DNA of 7,008 nucleotides from Rhodospirillales bacterium (GTDB lineage: Bacteria; Pseudomonadota; Alphaproteobacteria; Rhodospirillales; 2-02-FULL-58-16), in assembly GCA_021775195.1 (NCBI GenBank), contig JAJFIG010000296.1, positions 1 through 7,008 on the forward strand. The letters run 5' to 3'. The notes beneath the pieces are model-generated. The model made no database searches. It was not told the DNA's origin and worked only from the letters and a program-made list of their open reading frames with translations. This document shows, piece by piece, positions 1 to 5,840 of the stretch. Position 1 is the first letter of the stretch, and each line of letters begins with the position of its first letter. Made by a program: the position numbers and the translations under genes.

Positions 1-52
1 CTTCGAGGACGCGGTGCTCGATGGCCTCAGGAGCCTGGAACCCCTGACTTAA
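1..52 (+). CDS. C-terminal end of an unidentified upstream gene (partial)
   Basis: Reading from base 2, the first 16 codons stay open and end in TAA at 50-52. They give an acidic, leucine-rich tail (FEDAVLDGLRSLEPLT). The stop overlaps an ATG at 52 (TAATG), which is typical of adjacent operon genes in a compact genome, so the DUF423 gene may be translationally linked to it. Too little is present to name the family. The other two + frames either stop by base 45 or run into the DUF423 region in a less natural frame, so this frame is the best guess, not a proven one. Confidence 0.4.
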   Translation, partial: FEDAVLDGLRSLEPLT

Positions 53-56
53 TGAT

Positions 57-60
57 AGGA
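57..60 (+). promoter_or_regulatory. Ribosome binding site deciding the DUF423 start
   Basis: AGGA lies nine bases before the ATG at 70. The earlier in-frame ATG at 52 has no Shine-Dalgarno sequence at a workable distance; the nearest, AGGAG at 29-33, is 18 bases away. This favours initiation at 70, which also gives the usual short hydrophilic lead into the first membrane helix. Confidence 0.5.
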
Positions 61-69
61 CCCAATGCA

Positions 70-441
70 ATGCGGATATGGCTTCTTCTGGCAAGCGTGA
101 ACGGCTTGATCGCGGTGTTGGCGGGAGCCTATGGCTGGCACAGCCTGGCCGCCGACGATGGCGGCCGCCAGATATTCAATCTGGGCGTCAGCTATCACAT
201 GTGGCATGCATTGGCCCTGCTCGCGGTGGCCTGGCTTGCCAGCCGCAACGAGGGTGCGCCACCCTTGCCGGTGAAGCTGGCAGGGATTGCGTTCACCGCC
301 GGCATGGTGCTTTTTTCGGGCTCGCTCTATGCCCTCGGCATGACCGGCTCGGCCCCCATCCCCTACGCGGCACCAGTGGGCGGGGTCTCGTTCATGGCCG
401 GTTGGGTGGCCTTGATTTGGGCAGCGATCAGGGGGCGGTGA
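70..441 (+). CDS. DUF423 family small inner-membrane protein
   Basis: This 123-residue protein has about four predicted membrane helices, roughly at residues 2-20, 42-57, 67-90 and 102-119. It carries the hallmarks of the DUF423 (YgdD-like) family: NGLIAVLAGAYGWH in the first helix, a YHMWHALAL segment at 42-50, FSGSLYALGMTG at 82-93, and a closing PVGGVSFMAGW at 102-112. The family has no established biochemical function. I chose the ATG at 70 because AGGA precedes it at good spacing. An in-frame ATG at 52 would add six residues and overlap the upstream stop codon. The length is normal for the family and nothing is broken. The gene converges on pckG with only 25 bases between the two stop codons, and I see no terminator hairpin there. 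The family call is firm; the cellular role is unknown. Confidence 0.88.
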   Translation: MRIWLLLASVNGLIAVLAGAYGWHSLAADDGGRQIFNLGVSYHMWHALALLAVAWLASRNEGAPPLPVKLAGIAFTAGMVLFSGSLYALGMTGSAPIPYAAPVGGVSFMAGWVALIWAAIRGR

Positions 442-466
442 CCATGGTGGATACGAGAAATACGGG

Positions 467-2293
467 CTAGGTCCTTTCCAACTCCCACACGGTGGGTGCA
501 CGGTTCAGGCGTTCGATCAGCAGTTCCCGCTGCAGTTCCAGTTCCTTGGGCAGATGGATACCGAAGCGCAGGAACAGCTCCTCCTGGTCCTTGGCTTCGG
601 CCAGCCCTTCCTCGCGGTTGACCGCCATCAACTGGAAAAAGGTATCGGGATCGAAGTCCAGCCCTTCCCAGTTGATATCCTGCAGGTGGGGCATGTAGCC
701 GAAGGGGCTTTCCGCTTGTCCGCCGCGGTTATGGACCCGATCGACGATCCATTTGAGCACTCGCATGTTCTCGCCGAATCCCGGCCAGATGAAGCGGCCG
801 TTAGCGTCCTTGCGGAACCAGTTGACCCGGAAGATCAGGGGTGCGTGGGTAATGTGGCTTTCGATATCCAGCCAGTGGCGCCAGTAATCGGCCATGTTGT
901 AGCCGCAGAACGGCAGCATCGCCATCGGGTCGCGTCGGATTGCCGCCTGGCCCTCGGCCGCCGCCGTCGCCTCCGAGCCCATGGTCGACGCCAGGTAGAC
1001 GCCGTGCGACCAGTCGAAGGATTGGAACACCAGGGGGAAGGTCCTGCTCAGACGGCCGCCGAAGATGAAGGCGCTGATCGGCACGCCCTCGGGGTCCTCC
1101 CACGCCGGATCGAGGCTCGGGCATTCGGTTGCCGGCGCCGTGAACCGGGAATTGGGCTGTGCCGCCAGCCTGCCGCAGTCCGGCGTCCAGTCCTCGCCCC
1201 GCCAGTCGACGGCATGGGCCGGGGGATCGCCGTCCATGCCTTCCCACCAGACGTCACCGTCGTCGGTCATCGCCACGTTGGTGAAGATACAGTTCTTTCT
1301 TAGCATTTTCATGGCATTGGGGTTCGAGACCAAGGACGTCCCCGGGGCAACGCCGAAGTAGCCCGCTTCCGGATTGATGGCCCGCAACCGCCCGTCCTTA
1401 CCCGGCTTGATCCAGGCGATGTCGTCGCCAACGGTAGTGACCTTCCAGCCATCGAAACTGTCGGGAGGGATCATCATGGCGAAATTGGTCTTGCCGCAGG
1501 CGCTGGGGAAAGCGGCACCAACGTAGGTCTTCTCGCCGTCCGGCGCCTCGACGCCGAGGATCAGCATGTGCTCGGCCAGCCAACCCTCTTCGCGGGCCAT
1601 GGTCGAGGCAATGCGCAGCGCGAAGCATTTCTTGCCCAGCAGCGCGTTGCCGCCGTAGCCGCTGCCGAAGGACCAGATGGCGTGCTCCTCGGGGAAATGG
1701 ACGATATAGATTTCATCGGGATTGCACGGCCAGGAGACGTCTTCCTGTCCGGGTTCCAACGGCGCCCCGACCGAGTGCAGGCAAGGGACGAAATCACCGT
1801 CCCCGAGAACGTCCAGCACCTTCTGCCCCATCCGGGTCATGATCCGCATGTTGACCGCGGCATAGGCCGAATCGGTGATCTGCACGCCAATGTGGGCGAT
1901 GGGCGAGCCCAGAGGACCCATGCTGAAGGGGCAGACGTACATGGTGCGCCCGCGCATGGATCCGGTGAACAGGCGCGTCAGGGTCCGCTTCATCTCGCTG
2001 GGGTTGGTCCAGTTGTTGGTCGGCCCCGCGTCCTCGACGTTCTGCGAACAGATGAAGGTTCGGTCCTCGACCCGGGCGACGTCGGCGGGATCGGAACGGG
2101 CGAGATAACTCCCCGGCCGTTTGTCCAGCTTGAAGAATGTCCCACCGTCCACCAGTTCCTGGCACAGACGGTCATATTCCTCCTGCGAGCCGTCGCACCA
2201 ATGGATGCGGTCGGGCTTGCACATGGTGGCCACTTCGTCGACCCAATCGAGCAGTCGCTGGTTGCTGGTTCGGCCTTCGCCGGACGTGGTCAT
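467..2293 (-). CDS. pckG: Phosphoenolpyruvate carboxykinase (GTP)
   Basis: This cytosolic enzyme interconverts oxaloacetate + GTP and phosphoenolpyruvate + GDP + CO2 (EC 4.1.1.32), the entry step of gluconeogenesis. At 608 residues it is full length. Visible motifs are RSDP with Arg66, [17 protein letters not shown] at 115-131, SFGSGYGGN around Tyr213, [10 protein letters not shown] with Lys222, EHMLILG with His242, and the kinase P-loop [10 protein letters not shown] at 261-270 with Cys266, Lys268 and Thr269. VGDD follows at 288-291, then NSRF at 380-383, and the guanine-stacking phenylalanines 493, 501 and 506 in NWF...[11 protein letters not shown]. Numbering aligns with the rat cytosolic enzyme at an offset of about 22. 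All recognised catalytic residues are kept. The usual FGGRR is FGGRL here (Leu415). The ATG at 2293 has AGAGGGGA about five bases upstream. It lies downstream of hugZ on the same strand after a 126-base gap and may have its own promoter. Confidence 0.97.
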   Translation of the reverse strand: MTTSGEGRTSNQRLLDWVDEVATMCKPDRIHWCDGSQEEYDRLCQELVDGGTFFKLDKRPGSYLARSDPADVARVEDRTFICSQNVEDAGPTNNWTNPSEMKRTLTRLFTGSMRGRTMYVCPFSMGPLGSPIAHIGVQITDSAYAAVNMRIMTRMGQKVLDVLGDGDFVPCLHSVGAPLEPGQEDVSWPCNPDEIYIVHFPEEHAIWSFGSGYGGNALLGKKCFALRIASTMAREEGWLAEHMLILGVEAPDGEKTYVGAAFPSACGKTNFAMMIPPDSFDGWKVTTVGDDIAWIKPGKDGRLRAINPEAGYFGVAPGTSLVSNPNAMKMLRKNCIFTNVAMTDDGDVWWEGMDGDPPAHAVDWRGEDWTPDCGRLAAQPNSRFTAPATECPSLDPAWEDPEGVPISAFIFGGRLSRTFPLVFQSFDWSHGVYLASTMGSEATAAAEGQAAIRRDPMAMLPFCGYNMADYWRHWLDIESHITHAPLIFRVNWFRKDANGRFIWPGFGENMRVLKWIVDRVHNRGGQAESPFGYMPHLQDINWEGLDFDPDTFFQLMAVNREEGLAEAKDQEELFLRFGIHLPKELELQRELLIERLNRAPTVWELERT

Positions 2294-2419
2294 GACGGTC
2301 CCCTCTGAAGAAAGTTGACGATTTGCCGGCCAGCCTGATTAGTCGGGCTGTCAGCAAGCGATCCCCCCCCTTAGTTCGGGCGCTTTATTTGCCCTAAACA
2401 TGGTCCGCATGCAAGCAAT
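2294..2419 (-). promoter_or_regulatory. pckG leader with an 8-G run and a small hairpin
   Basis: This non-coding gap lies between the hugZ stop and the pckG start. Read on the - strand it holds, in order, an AT-richer stretch (around 2380-2415), a run of eight G (C at 2363-2370), a possible hairpin CAGCC/GGCTG (2331-2335 with 2346-2350), and the GAGGGGA ribosome binding site. No hairpin is followed by a T-run, so I do not call a terminator for hugZ. A -35-like TTGCAT is followed only by very weak -10 matches, so no promoter position is claimed. pckG may be read from here, from the operon upstream, or both. Confidence 0.35.
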
Positions 2420-3160
2420 TCAGCCCTTGGCCCGGGCCTCGGTAGCAAGGCGCACCAACTCGGCGCGGCAGGCGTCGGCATCGCTCACGGGTTCGGCAAA
2501 TTCGAGCCTTGCGAAGGTGCCGCGCCGTTTCAGGTCCGCCCCCTCGGGATCGATGCCTGCCAGAGCCCATCCGCTGCCCCGCCGGTCGAGTAGTTTGTTG
2601 GCGTAGAGGTCGACGGCTTCGGCATGGTCCCGGTTCATGTGTTCCAGGATCGCCGGTTCGGCGGCAGCGACCGCCGCCGCCGAACCCGGGTCCAGAAGCA
2701 GATCGGCGCCCTCGATCCAGGTCGCGGCGCCGAAGCCGCCAACGTAGCGAGCCCGCTCCACGGCCATCCGGTAAATGTGGAAATCGCCGAAATCCGCGTA
2801 CAGCTGCGCCCCCGGGTGACGGGCGAGGAAGCGTCCTCCGTGACGGTCATCCGCCGATTTTCCGATACGTCCCAGAACCGTGACCCGTGCCCCTGTTTGC
2901 GGATTGCTGCGTCCCGACGCCGCTTCGAACAAAAGCGACGCCCGCGCATCGGTCTCCAGGTTTCGGGTATGGTCGGCAAGGGTCGACAGAAGCAGGATTG
3001 GGCTTCCGCCGCAATCGCACGCCGTGGTTACCAGCGTCGCATAGGCCCATCCCCCGGCCTCGGTCAGAGCCGTTGCCAGGGCCGCCGACCGGGCTCCACG
3101 CATCAGCCGGCGGGCAGCGGCGGCGGGGTCGTCGGGAAGGCTGGACGGTGCCGGGCTCAC
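2420..3160 (-). CDS. HugZ-type flavin-fold protein with DUF2470 domain
   Basis: This 246-residue soluble protein has the two-domain plan of HugZ and related pyridoxamine-phosphate-oxidase-fold proteins. Residues about 15-150 form the split barrel (RLMRGARSAALATAL, then ILLLSTLADHTRNLE, VTVLGRIG, and GDFHIYRMAVERARYVGGFG at 125-144). Residues about 163-242 form the DUF2470 domain, recognised by ILEHMNRDHAEAVDLYA at 171-187 with His174 and His179. Known relatives bind haem or take part in haem use or degradation; others are only annotated as FMN-binding. I infer the same range here and cannot choose. The start is a GTG at 3160, 18 bases after the CBS gene stop, with a purine-rich AGAAGAG just before it. 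It therefore looks co-transcribed with the four genes upstream. A haem link for that operon would be unexpected. Confidence 0.85.
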   Translation of the reverse strand: MSPAPSSLPDDPAAAARRLMRGARSAALATALTEAGGWAYATLVTTACDCGGSPILLLSTLADHTRNLETDARASLLFEAASGRSNPQTGARVTVLGRIGKSADDRHGGRFLARHPGAQLYADFGDFHIYRMAVERARYVGGFGAATWIEGADLLLDPGSAAAVAAAEPAILEHMNRDHAEAVDLYANKLLDRRGSGWALAGIDPEGADLKRRGTFARLEFAEPVSDADACRAELVRLATEARAKG

Positions 3161-3178
3161 TTGACTCTTCTCTTCGCC

Positions 3179-3646
3179 CTATTTTCCCGTCTTGTCTTCC
3201 GTACCGCCGACCAAGTCCTCCATCCGGCGTTTCGGATTTGGCGCCGGTTCCCCGTGGCGGCGCAGCACCATATCGCGGATCGTGACGATGCCCACCGGCG
3301 TACGGCCCTCGTTGACGACCAGCCCCCGGGTCAGCCGGTAGCGCATGAGCAGGCGCACGGCGTATTTGATATCCATGTTCAGGGGCAGGGAAACCACCGG
3401 CTTGGTCATGATTTCGTAAACGTTGACCCGGTCCGGCGCCCGCCCCTCGGCGATCACAAGGGCGGCAATGTCGGCGATCCCCAACAGGCCGAATTCGTCG
3501 TCCCTGTCCCGGCGCTCGACGACAAGCGAGCTAACGCCGACGTCGCGCATCATGTCGATGGCTTCCTGGACCGTCGCCATGCCCCCGATGGTACGGACCG
3601 ACGGGGTCATGACATTGCTGACCCGGACGATCGGTTGGTCGATCAT
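3179..3646 (-). CDS. Two-CBS-domain protein
   Basis: This 155-residue cytosolic protein consists almost entirely of a CBS pair. CBS1 covers about residues 6-67 (VSNVMTPSVRTIG, then AIDMMRDVGVSSLVV and GLLGIADI). CBS2 covers about 74-130 (VYEIMTKPVVSLPLNMD, then LLMRYRLTRGLVV and PVGIVTIRDMV). A charged tail of about 25 residues follows. CBS pairs commonly bind adenine nucleotides and act as energy-state sensors. There is no fused catalytic or channel domain, so it probably acts on a partner encoded nearby. Its ATG overlaps the PII gene stop by four bases (ATGA), and a strong GGAGGAG lies just before it, which points to coupled translation and a fixed ratio with the PII-like protein. I infer that both regulate the DUF1538 membrane proteins. 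The ligand cannot be read from sequence. Confidence 0.92.
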   Translation of the reverse strand: MIDQPIVRVSNVMTPSVRTIGGMATVQEAIDMMRDVGVSSLVVERRDRDDEFGLLGIADIAALVIAEGRAPDRVNVYEIMTKPVVSLPLNMDIKYAVRLLMRYRLTRGLVVNEGRTPVGIVTIRDMVLRRHGEPAPNPKRRMEDLVGGTEDKTGK

Positions 3647-3993
3647 ATCTCCTCCTCGATTTCGTGCAGGATGGTGGCGGCCTGTGTCTTCATTCCAACG
3701 GCGTCCTCGATGCTAACCTGGAAGGCAATGCCGGCGCCCGGTTTTTCGTCGAATTGGCCAGCCTCGGCAATAGTCTCCAGGATGTCCCGGGCTCGCGGGC
3801 CGGCGACCAGGAACAGCAGCACGTCCCTATGGGCGCTCAGGTCAAGGCCGAGAAAAGTCTTCTCCGGTTTCAGTCCCTCGCCGCGGACGCTGGTGATGAC
3901 GGTGGCACCCGTCGCCCCGGCCTCACGGGCGGCATTCATCACCGCCTCCGTTGTATCGTCGCTGACCAGGGCCATGATGAGTTTAAGATCCAT
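3643..3993 (-). CDS. Divergent PII-like nitrogen-regulator-family protein
   Basis: This protein has 116 residues, close to the GlnB/GlnK length of about 112. The N-terminal strand MDLKLIMALVSDD, the helix TEAVMNAAREAGATGATVI, a T-loop-like stretch at about 35-55 (SVRGEGLKPEKTFLGLDL), the strand RDVLLFLV at 56-63, the helix around 65-78 and the late KPGAGIAFQVSIEDAVG at 84-100 follow the PII ferredoxin-like order. Canonical features are altered. There is no tyrosine at the T-loop tip, where GlnB is uridylylated, and the usual GDGKIF segment reads GAGIAF. A separate PII subgroup, not glnB or glnK, is therefore likely. The ATG at 3993 has AAGGAGA eight bases upstream. It overlaps the preceding DUF1538 gene by 11 bases and the CBS gene by four. 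I infer that it binds a nucleotide effector and docks on the DUF1538 proteins. Confidence 0.85.
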   Translation of the reverse strand: MDLKLIMALVSDDTTEAVMNAAREAGATGATVITSVRGEGLKPEKTFLGLDLSAHRDVLLFLVAGPRARDILETIAEAGQFDEKPGAGIAFQVSIEDAVGMKTQAATILHEIEEEI

Positions 3994-4795
3994 GGCTGTT
4001 ATCTCCTTCCTTTTGACGTCTTGCCTGCAGCCATTCGGTCAGCTGGGCGTAGCCCAGGACCGACATAATGGGAAACAGGCTGGCAAATGCAATCAATCCG
4101 AACCCGTCGATCAACGGGCTGCGTCCCGGTATGGCCGAAGCCAGGCCGAGGCCCAGGGCGGCGACCACGGGCACGGTCACGGTCGAGGTGGTGACGCCCC
4201 CTGTATCGTACGCAAGGGGGACAATCACCTTGGAGGCGTGCAGGGTCTGGAACATCACCACCAGGTATCCGAGGACGATGTATAGCGGCAGCGGCGTGCC
4301 GCTGATGATCCGGTAGGAACCCAGTGCCACGCCCACGGACACCCCGGCGGCAACCGCCAGGCGCAGGCCGAAACTCTTGATGCTGCCGCCCGAAATCTGC
4401 TCGGCCTTGAGGGAAACTGCGATCAGGGCGGGTTCGGCCATGGTCGTCGTGAAGCCGATGGCCGCGGCGAACATGTAGACCCAGAAATAGTCCAGCCACC
4501 CGCTGACCACCCTGCCGCCGTCGCCGCCCCCGGGGTCCCGGCCGATAAACTCCGGCGCGGTGAGCTGCCCCGCCATGGTCTCGCCGATGGGAAACAGCGC
4601 TTCCTCCAGCCCCACCAGGAAAAGTGTCAGGCCGATCAACACGTAAACGAATCCACCGACAATCCGACGCAGGTTCGGCGGCCGCCGCCTGAGGACCAGG
4701 AACTGGAACCCGAACAGGATGGCGACGATGGGCAGCACGTCGAGCACGGTTCCCTGGGCCGTGACCAGCAAGTGCTCCAGCAGTCCCACGCCCAT
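3983..4795 (-). CDS. DUF1538 membrane protein, second of a tandem pair
   Basis: This 270-residue protein is strongly hydrophobic and probably has six or seven membrane segments. DUF1538 signatures are clear: VLPIVAILFGFQF at 20-32, NLRRIVGGFVYVLIGLTLFLVGLE at 41-64, the polar-in-membrane motif [14 protein letters not shown] at 114-127, [15 protein letters not shown] at 195-209, and [15 protein letters not shown] at 230-244. Compared with its neighbour it has a glycine/aspartate-rich loop at about 84-97 and a charged C-terminal tail (residues 255-270). The ATG at 4795 is four bases past the stop of the first paralogue. A GTG at 4789 sits six bases after GAGGGG and could be the true start, shortening it by two residues. 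It overlaps the PII gene by 11 bases. DUF1538 has no settled function; a transporter or ion-coupled carrier is an inference from the buried TT, E, D and P residues. Confidence 0.93.
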   Translation of the reverse strand: MGVGLLEHLLVTAQGTVLDVLPIVAILFGFQFLVLRRRPPNLRRIVGGFVYVLIGLTLFLVGLEEALFPIGETMAGQLTAPEFIGRDPGGGDGGRVVSGWLDYFWVYMFAAAIGFTTTMAEPALIAVSLKAEQISGGSIKSFGLRLAVAAGVSVGVALGSYRIISGTPLPLYIVLGYLVVMFQTLHASKVIVPLAYDTGGVTTSTVTVPVVAALGLGLASAIPGRSPLIDGFGLIAFASLFPIMSVLGYAQLTEWLQARRQKEGDNSHGS

Positions 4796-4799
4796 CCCC

Positions 4800-5543
4800 T
4801 CAGATCACCATGCCGAAGATCAAAACGAAGATCATCGGCGTCAGGCTGGCGAACGCGATCAACCCGAATCCGTCGACCAGGGTGTTGCGCCCGCGGATGG
4901 TGCCGGCGAGCCCAACCCCAAGCGCCGCGACCAGGGGCACGGTCACCGTCGATGTAGTGACACCTCCCGAATCGTAGGCGATGCCGATGATCGACGCCGG
5001 CGCAAAGGCGGTCAGCAGCATGACCAGGATGTAGCCGCCGATGATCAGGTAGTGTAGCGGCCACCCCACGAGAATACGGAAAACCCCGACAACCAGGGCA
5101 CAGCCGACGGCTCCTGCCACGGTCAGGCGTAACGCGAAGGCATAATCGTCCTGTGCCGCCCCATCCGCGGCAATGACGCCGGCTTCGGCGGCGACCTTGG
5201 CCGCTTCGCCGGCGACCGCGATCAGGGCCGGCTCCGCTACCGTGGTCCCGAATCCCAAGCAAAAGGCGAAAAGGAATAGTGCTACCAGGGACCCCTTGTG
5301 GGCGAAGGCCTCGCCCATGGACTCGCCCAGTGGAAAGGGGCCCGTCTCGAGCCCTTGAACGAATAGTGCCAGCCCCAGGACCACGCAAACCAGTCCGATG
5401 ATGACCCGGTCGAGGTTTGGGAATGGCTGCTGCAGGACCACAACCTGGAAAAAGACGATGACCAGAACGATGGGCGCCAGATCACGGACCGCCTCTCCGA
5501 GAAGACGGAAAAGACCGCGCAAAACCGAAACCATGTTCGTCAA
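4800..5543 (-). CDS. DUF1538 membrane protein, first of a tandem pair
   Basis: Counted from the ATG at 5534, this is a 244-residue hydrophobic protein homologous to the next gene across its length. Signatures are [12 protein letters not shown] at 19-30, [21 protein letters not shown] at 38-58, [16 protein letters not shown] at 94-109, [15 protein letters not shown] at 186-200 and [15 protein letters not shown] at 221-235. It lacks its partner's glycine-rich loop but has a longer acidic loop after the EPALIAV motif (about 117-130), so the two are not simple copies. The open frame continues far upstream, antisense to chvI, but homology begins only here. AAGGA at 5551-5555 is seven bases from a TTG at 5543 and 16 from the ATG at 5534, so I favour the TTG, which adds three residues. 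It is the first gene of the - strand operon and probably forms a two-subunit complex with the next gene. Confidence 0.9.
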   Translation of the reverse strand: MTNMVSVLRGLFRLLGEAVRDLAPIVLVIVFFQVVVLQQPFPNLDRVIIGLVCVVLGLALFVQGLETGPFPLGESMGEAFAHKGSLVALFLFAFCLGFGTTVAEPALIAVAGEAAKVAAEAGVIAADGAAQDDYAFALRLTVAGAVGCALVVGVFRILVGWPLHYLIIGGYILVMLLTAFAPASIIGIAYDSGGVTTSTVTVPLVAALGVGLAGTIRGRNTLVDGFGLIAFASLTPMIFVLIFGMVI

Positions 5544-5550
5544 ATGCCGA

Positions 5551-5555
5551 TCCTT
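5551..5555 (-). promoter_or_regulatory. Ribosome binding site favouring a TTG start
   Basis: On the - strand this reads AAGGA. It is seven bases from the TTG at 5541-5543 and 16 bases from the in-frame ATG at 5532-5534, where nothing else resembles a Shine-Dalgarno sequence. Only three residues differ between the two starts. Confidence 0.45.
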
Positions 5556-5689
5556 GGGTCCCCGCGTGGAACACCGTCCAGTGACGCTGCGCCGCTCCCG
5601 CATGCGAACTAGGTGTACCCGCTCCCGCTGCCGAGCACCACCCACAACCGCACATGTTCTGGCCCTGCGCCTCCTCTCCCGCCGTCCGG
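5556..5689. other. Divergent intergenic region, left part
   Basis: This is part of the roughly 300-base gap between the DUF1538 operon and chvI. It should hold the promoter of the - strand operon. I see no convincing -35/-10 pair for that direction: a TTGAGG on the - strand near 5736-5741 has only poor -10 partners. No coding frame has a recognisable product, and no tRNA-like or rRNA-like structure is apparent. Confidence 0.3.
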
Positions 5690-5719
5690 TTCCCGTGGGA
5701 GTGCCTGATCGGCTATAAT
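5690..5719 (+). promoter_or_regulatory. Probable sigma-70-type promoter of chvI
   Basis: TATAAT at 5714-5719 is a perfect -10 hexamer in GC-rich surroundings. The best -35 candidate, TTCCCG at 5690-5695, is weak (three of six) with an 18-base spacer. That pattern would fit a promoter needing an activator, possibly ChvI itself, which is inference. Transcription would begin near 5726 and leave a leader of about 115 bases before chvI. Confidence 0.5.
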
Positions 5720-5840
5720 TTTGCCACAAAAGGTGCCTCAATTGGTCACGGCCCCGCGGAAACCGGCCCCCAACATGGGCTGGCGCCCTATCGGGCCAGG
5801 CCACGACCGTCACCGCCAACCGACCGGAAAGACCGATTCC
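5720..5840 (+). promoter_or_regulatory. chvI leader region
   Basis: This is a GC-rich 5' leader downstream of the TATAAT box. GACCG occurs three times near its end (5805-5809, 5822-5826, 5831-5835), and GGAAAG at 5826-5831 is a modest ribosome binding site nine bases before the ATG at 5841. The reading frame is open upstream to a TTG at 5721, but that codon lies at or before the expected transcription start, so it is unlikely to be used. Confidence 0.35.

Noticed and set aside
442..466. Bidirectional terminator between DUF423 and pckG
   Set aside because: The 25-base gap has only an 8-base ACCATGGT palindrome and no GC stem with a T-run. The CCCAC/GTGGG stem at 484-496 is short and inside pckG coding sequence.
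49..501. 150-codon - strand open frame over DUF423
   Set aside because: It is antisense to a clear DUF423 membrane protein, rich in Pro, His and Gly, and overlaps the end of pckG.
554..1303. 249-codon + strand open frame inside pckG
   Set aside because: It is antisense to a full-length PEP carboxykinase with all catalytic motifs, and its product has no recognisable motif.
1568..2308. 246-codon + strand open frame inside pckG
   Set aside because: It is the antisense shadow of the pckG N-terminal half and has no family signature.
2624..4285. 553-codon + strand open frame
   Set aside because: It lies antisense across hugZ, the CBS gene, the PII-like gene and part of a DUF1538 gene, all recognised by motif. 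Its translation is a low-complexity Arg/His/Gly-rich mix with no domain.
5721..5840. 40-residue N-terminal extension of ChvI from a TTG
   Set aside because: The TTG is only two bases after the TATAAT box, so it is at or before the expected transcript start. ChvI homology begins exactly at the ATG at 5841.
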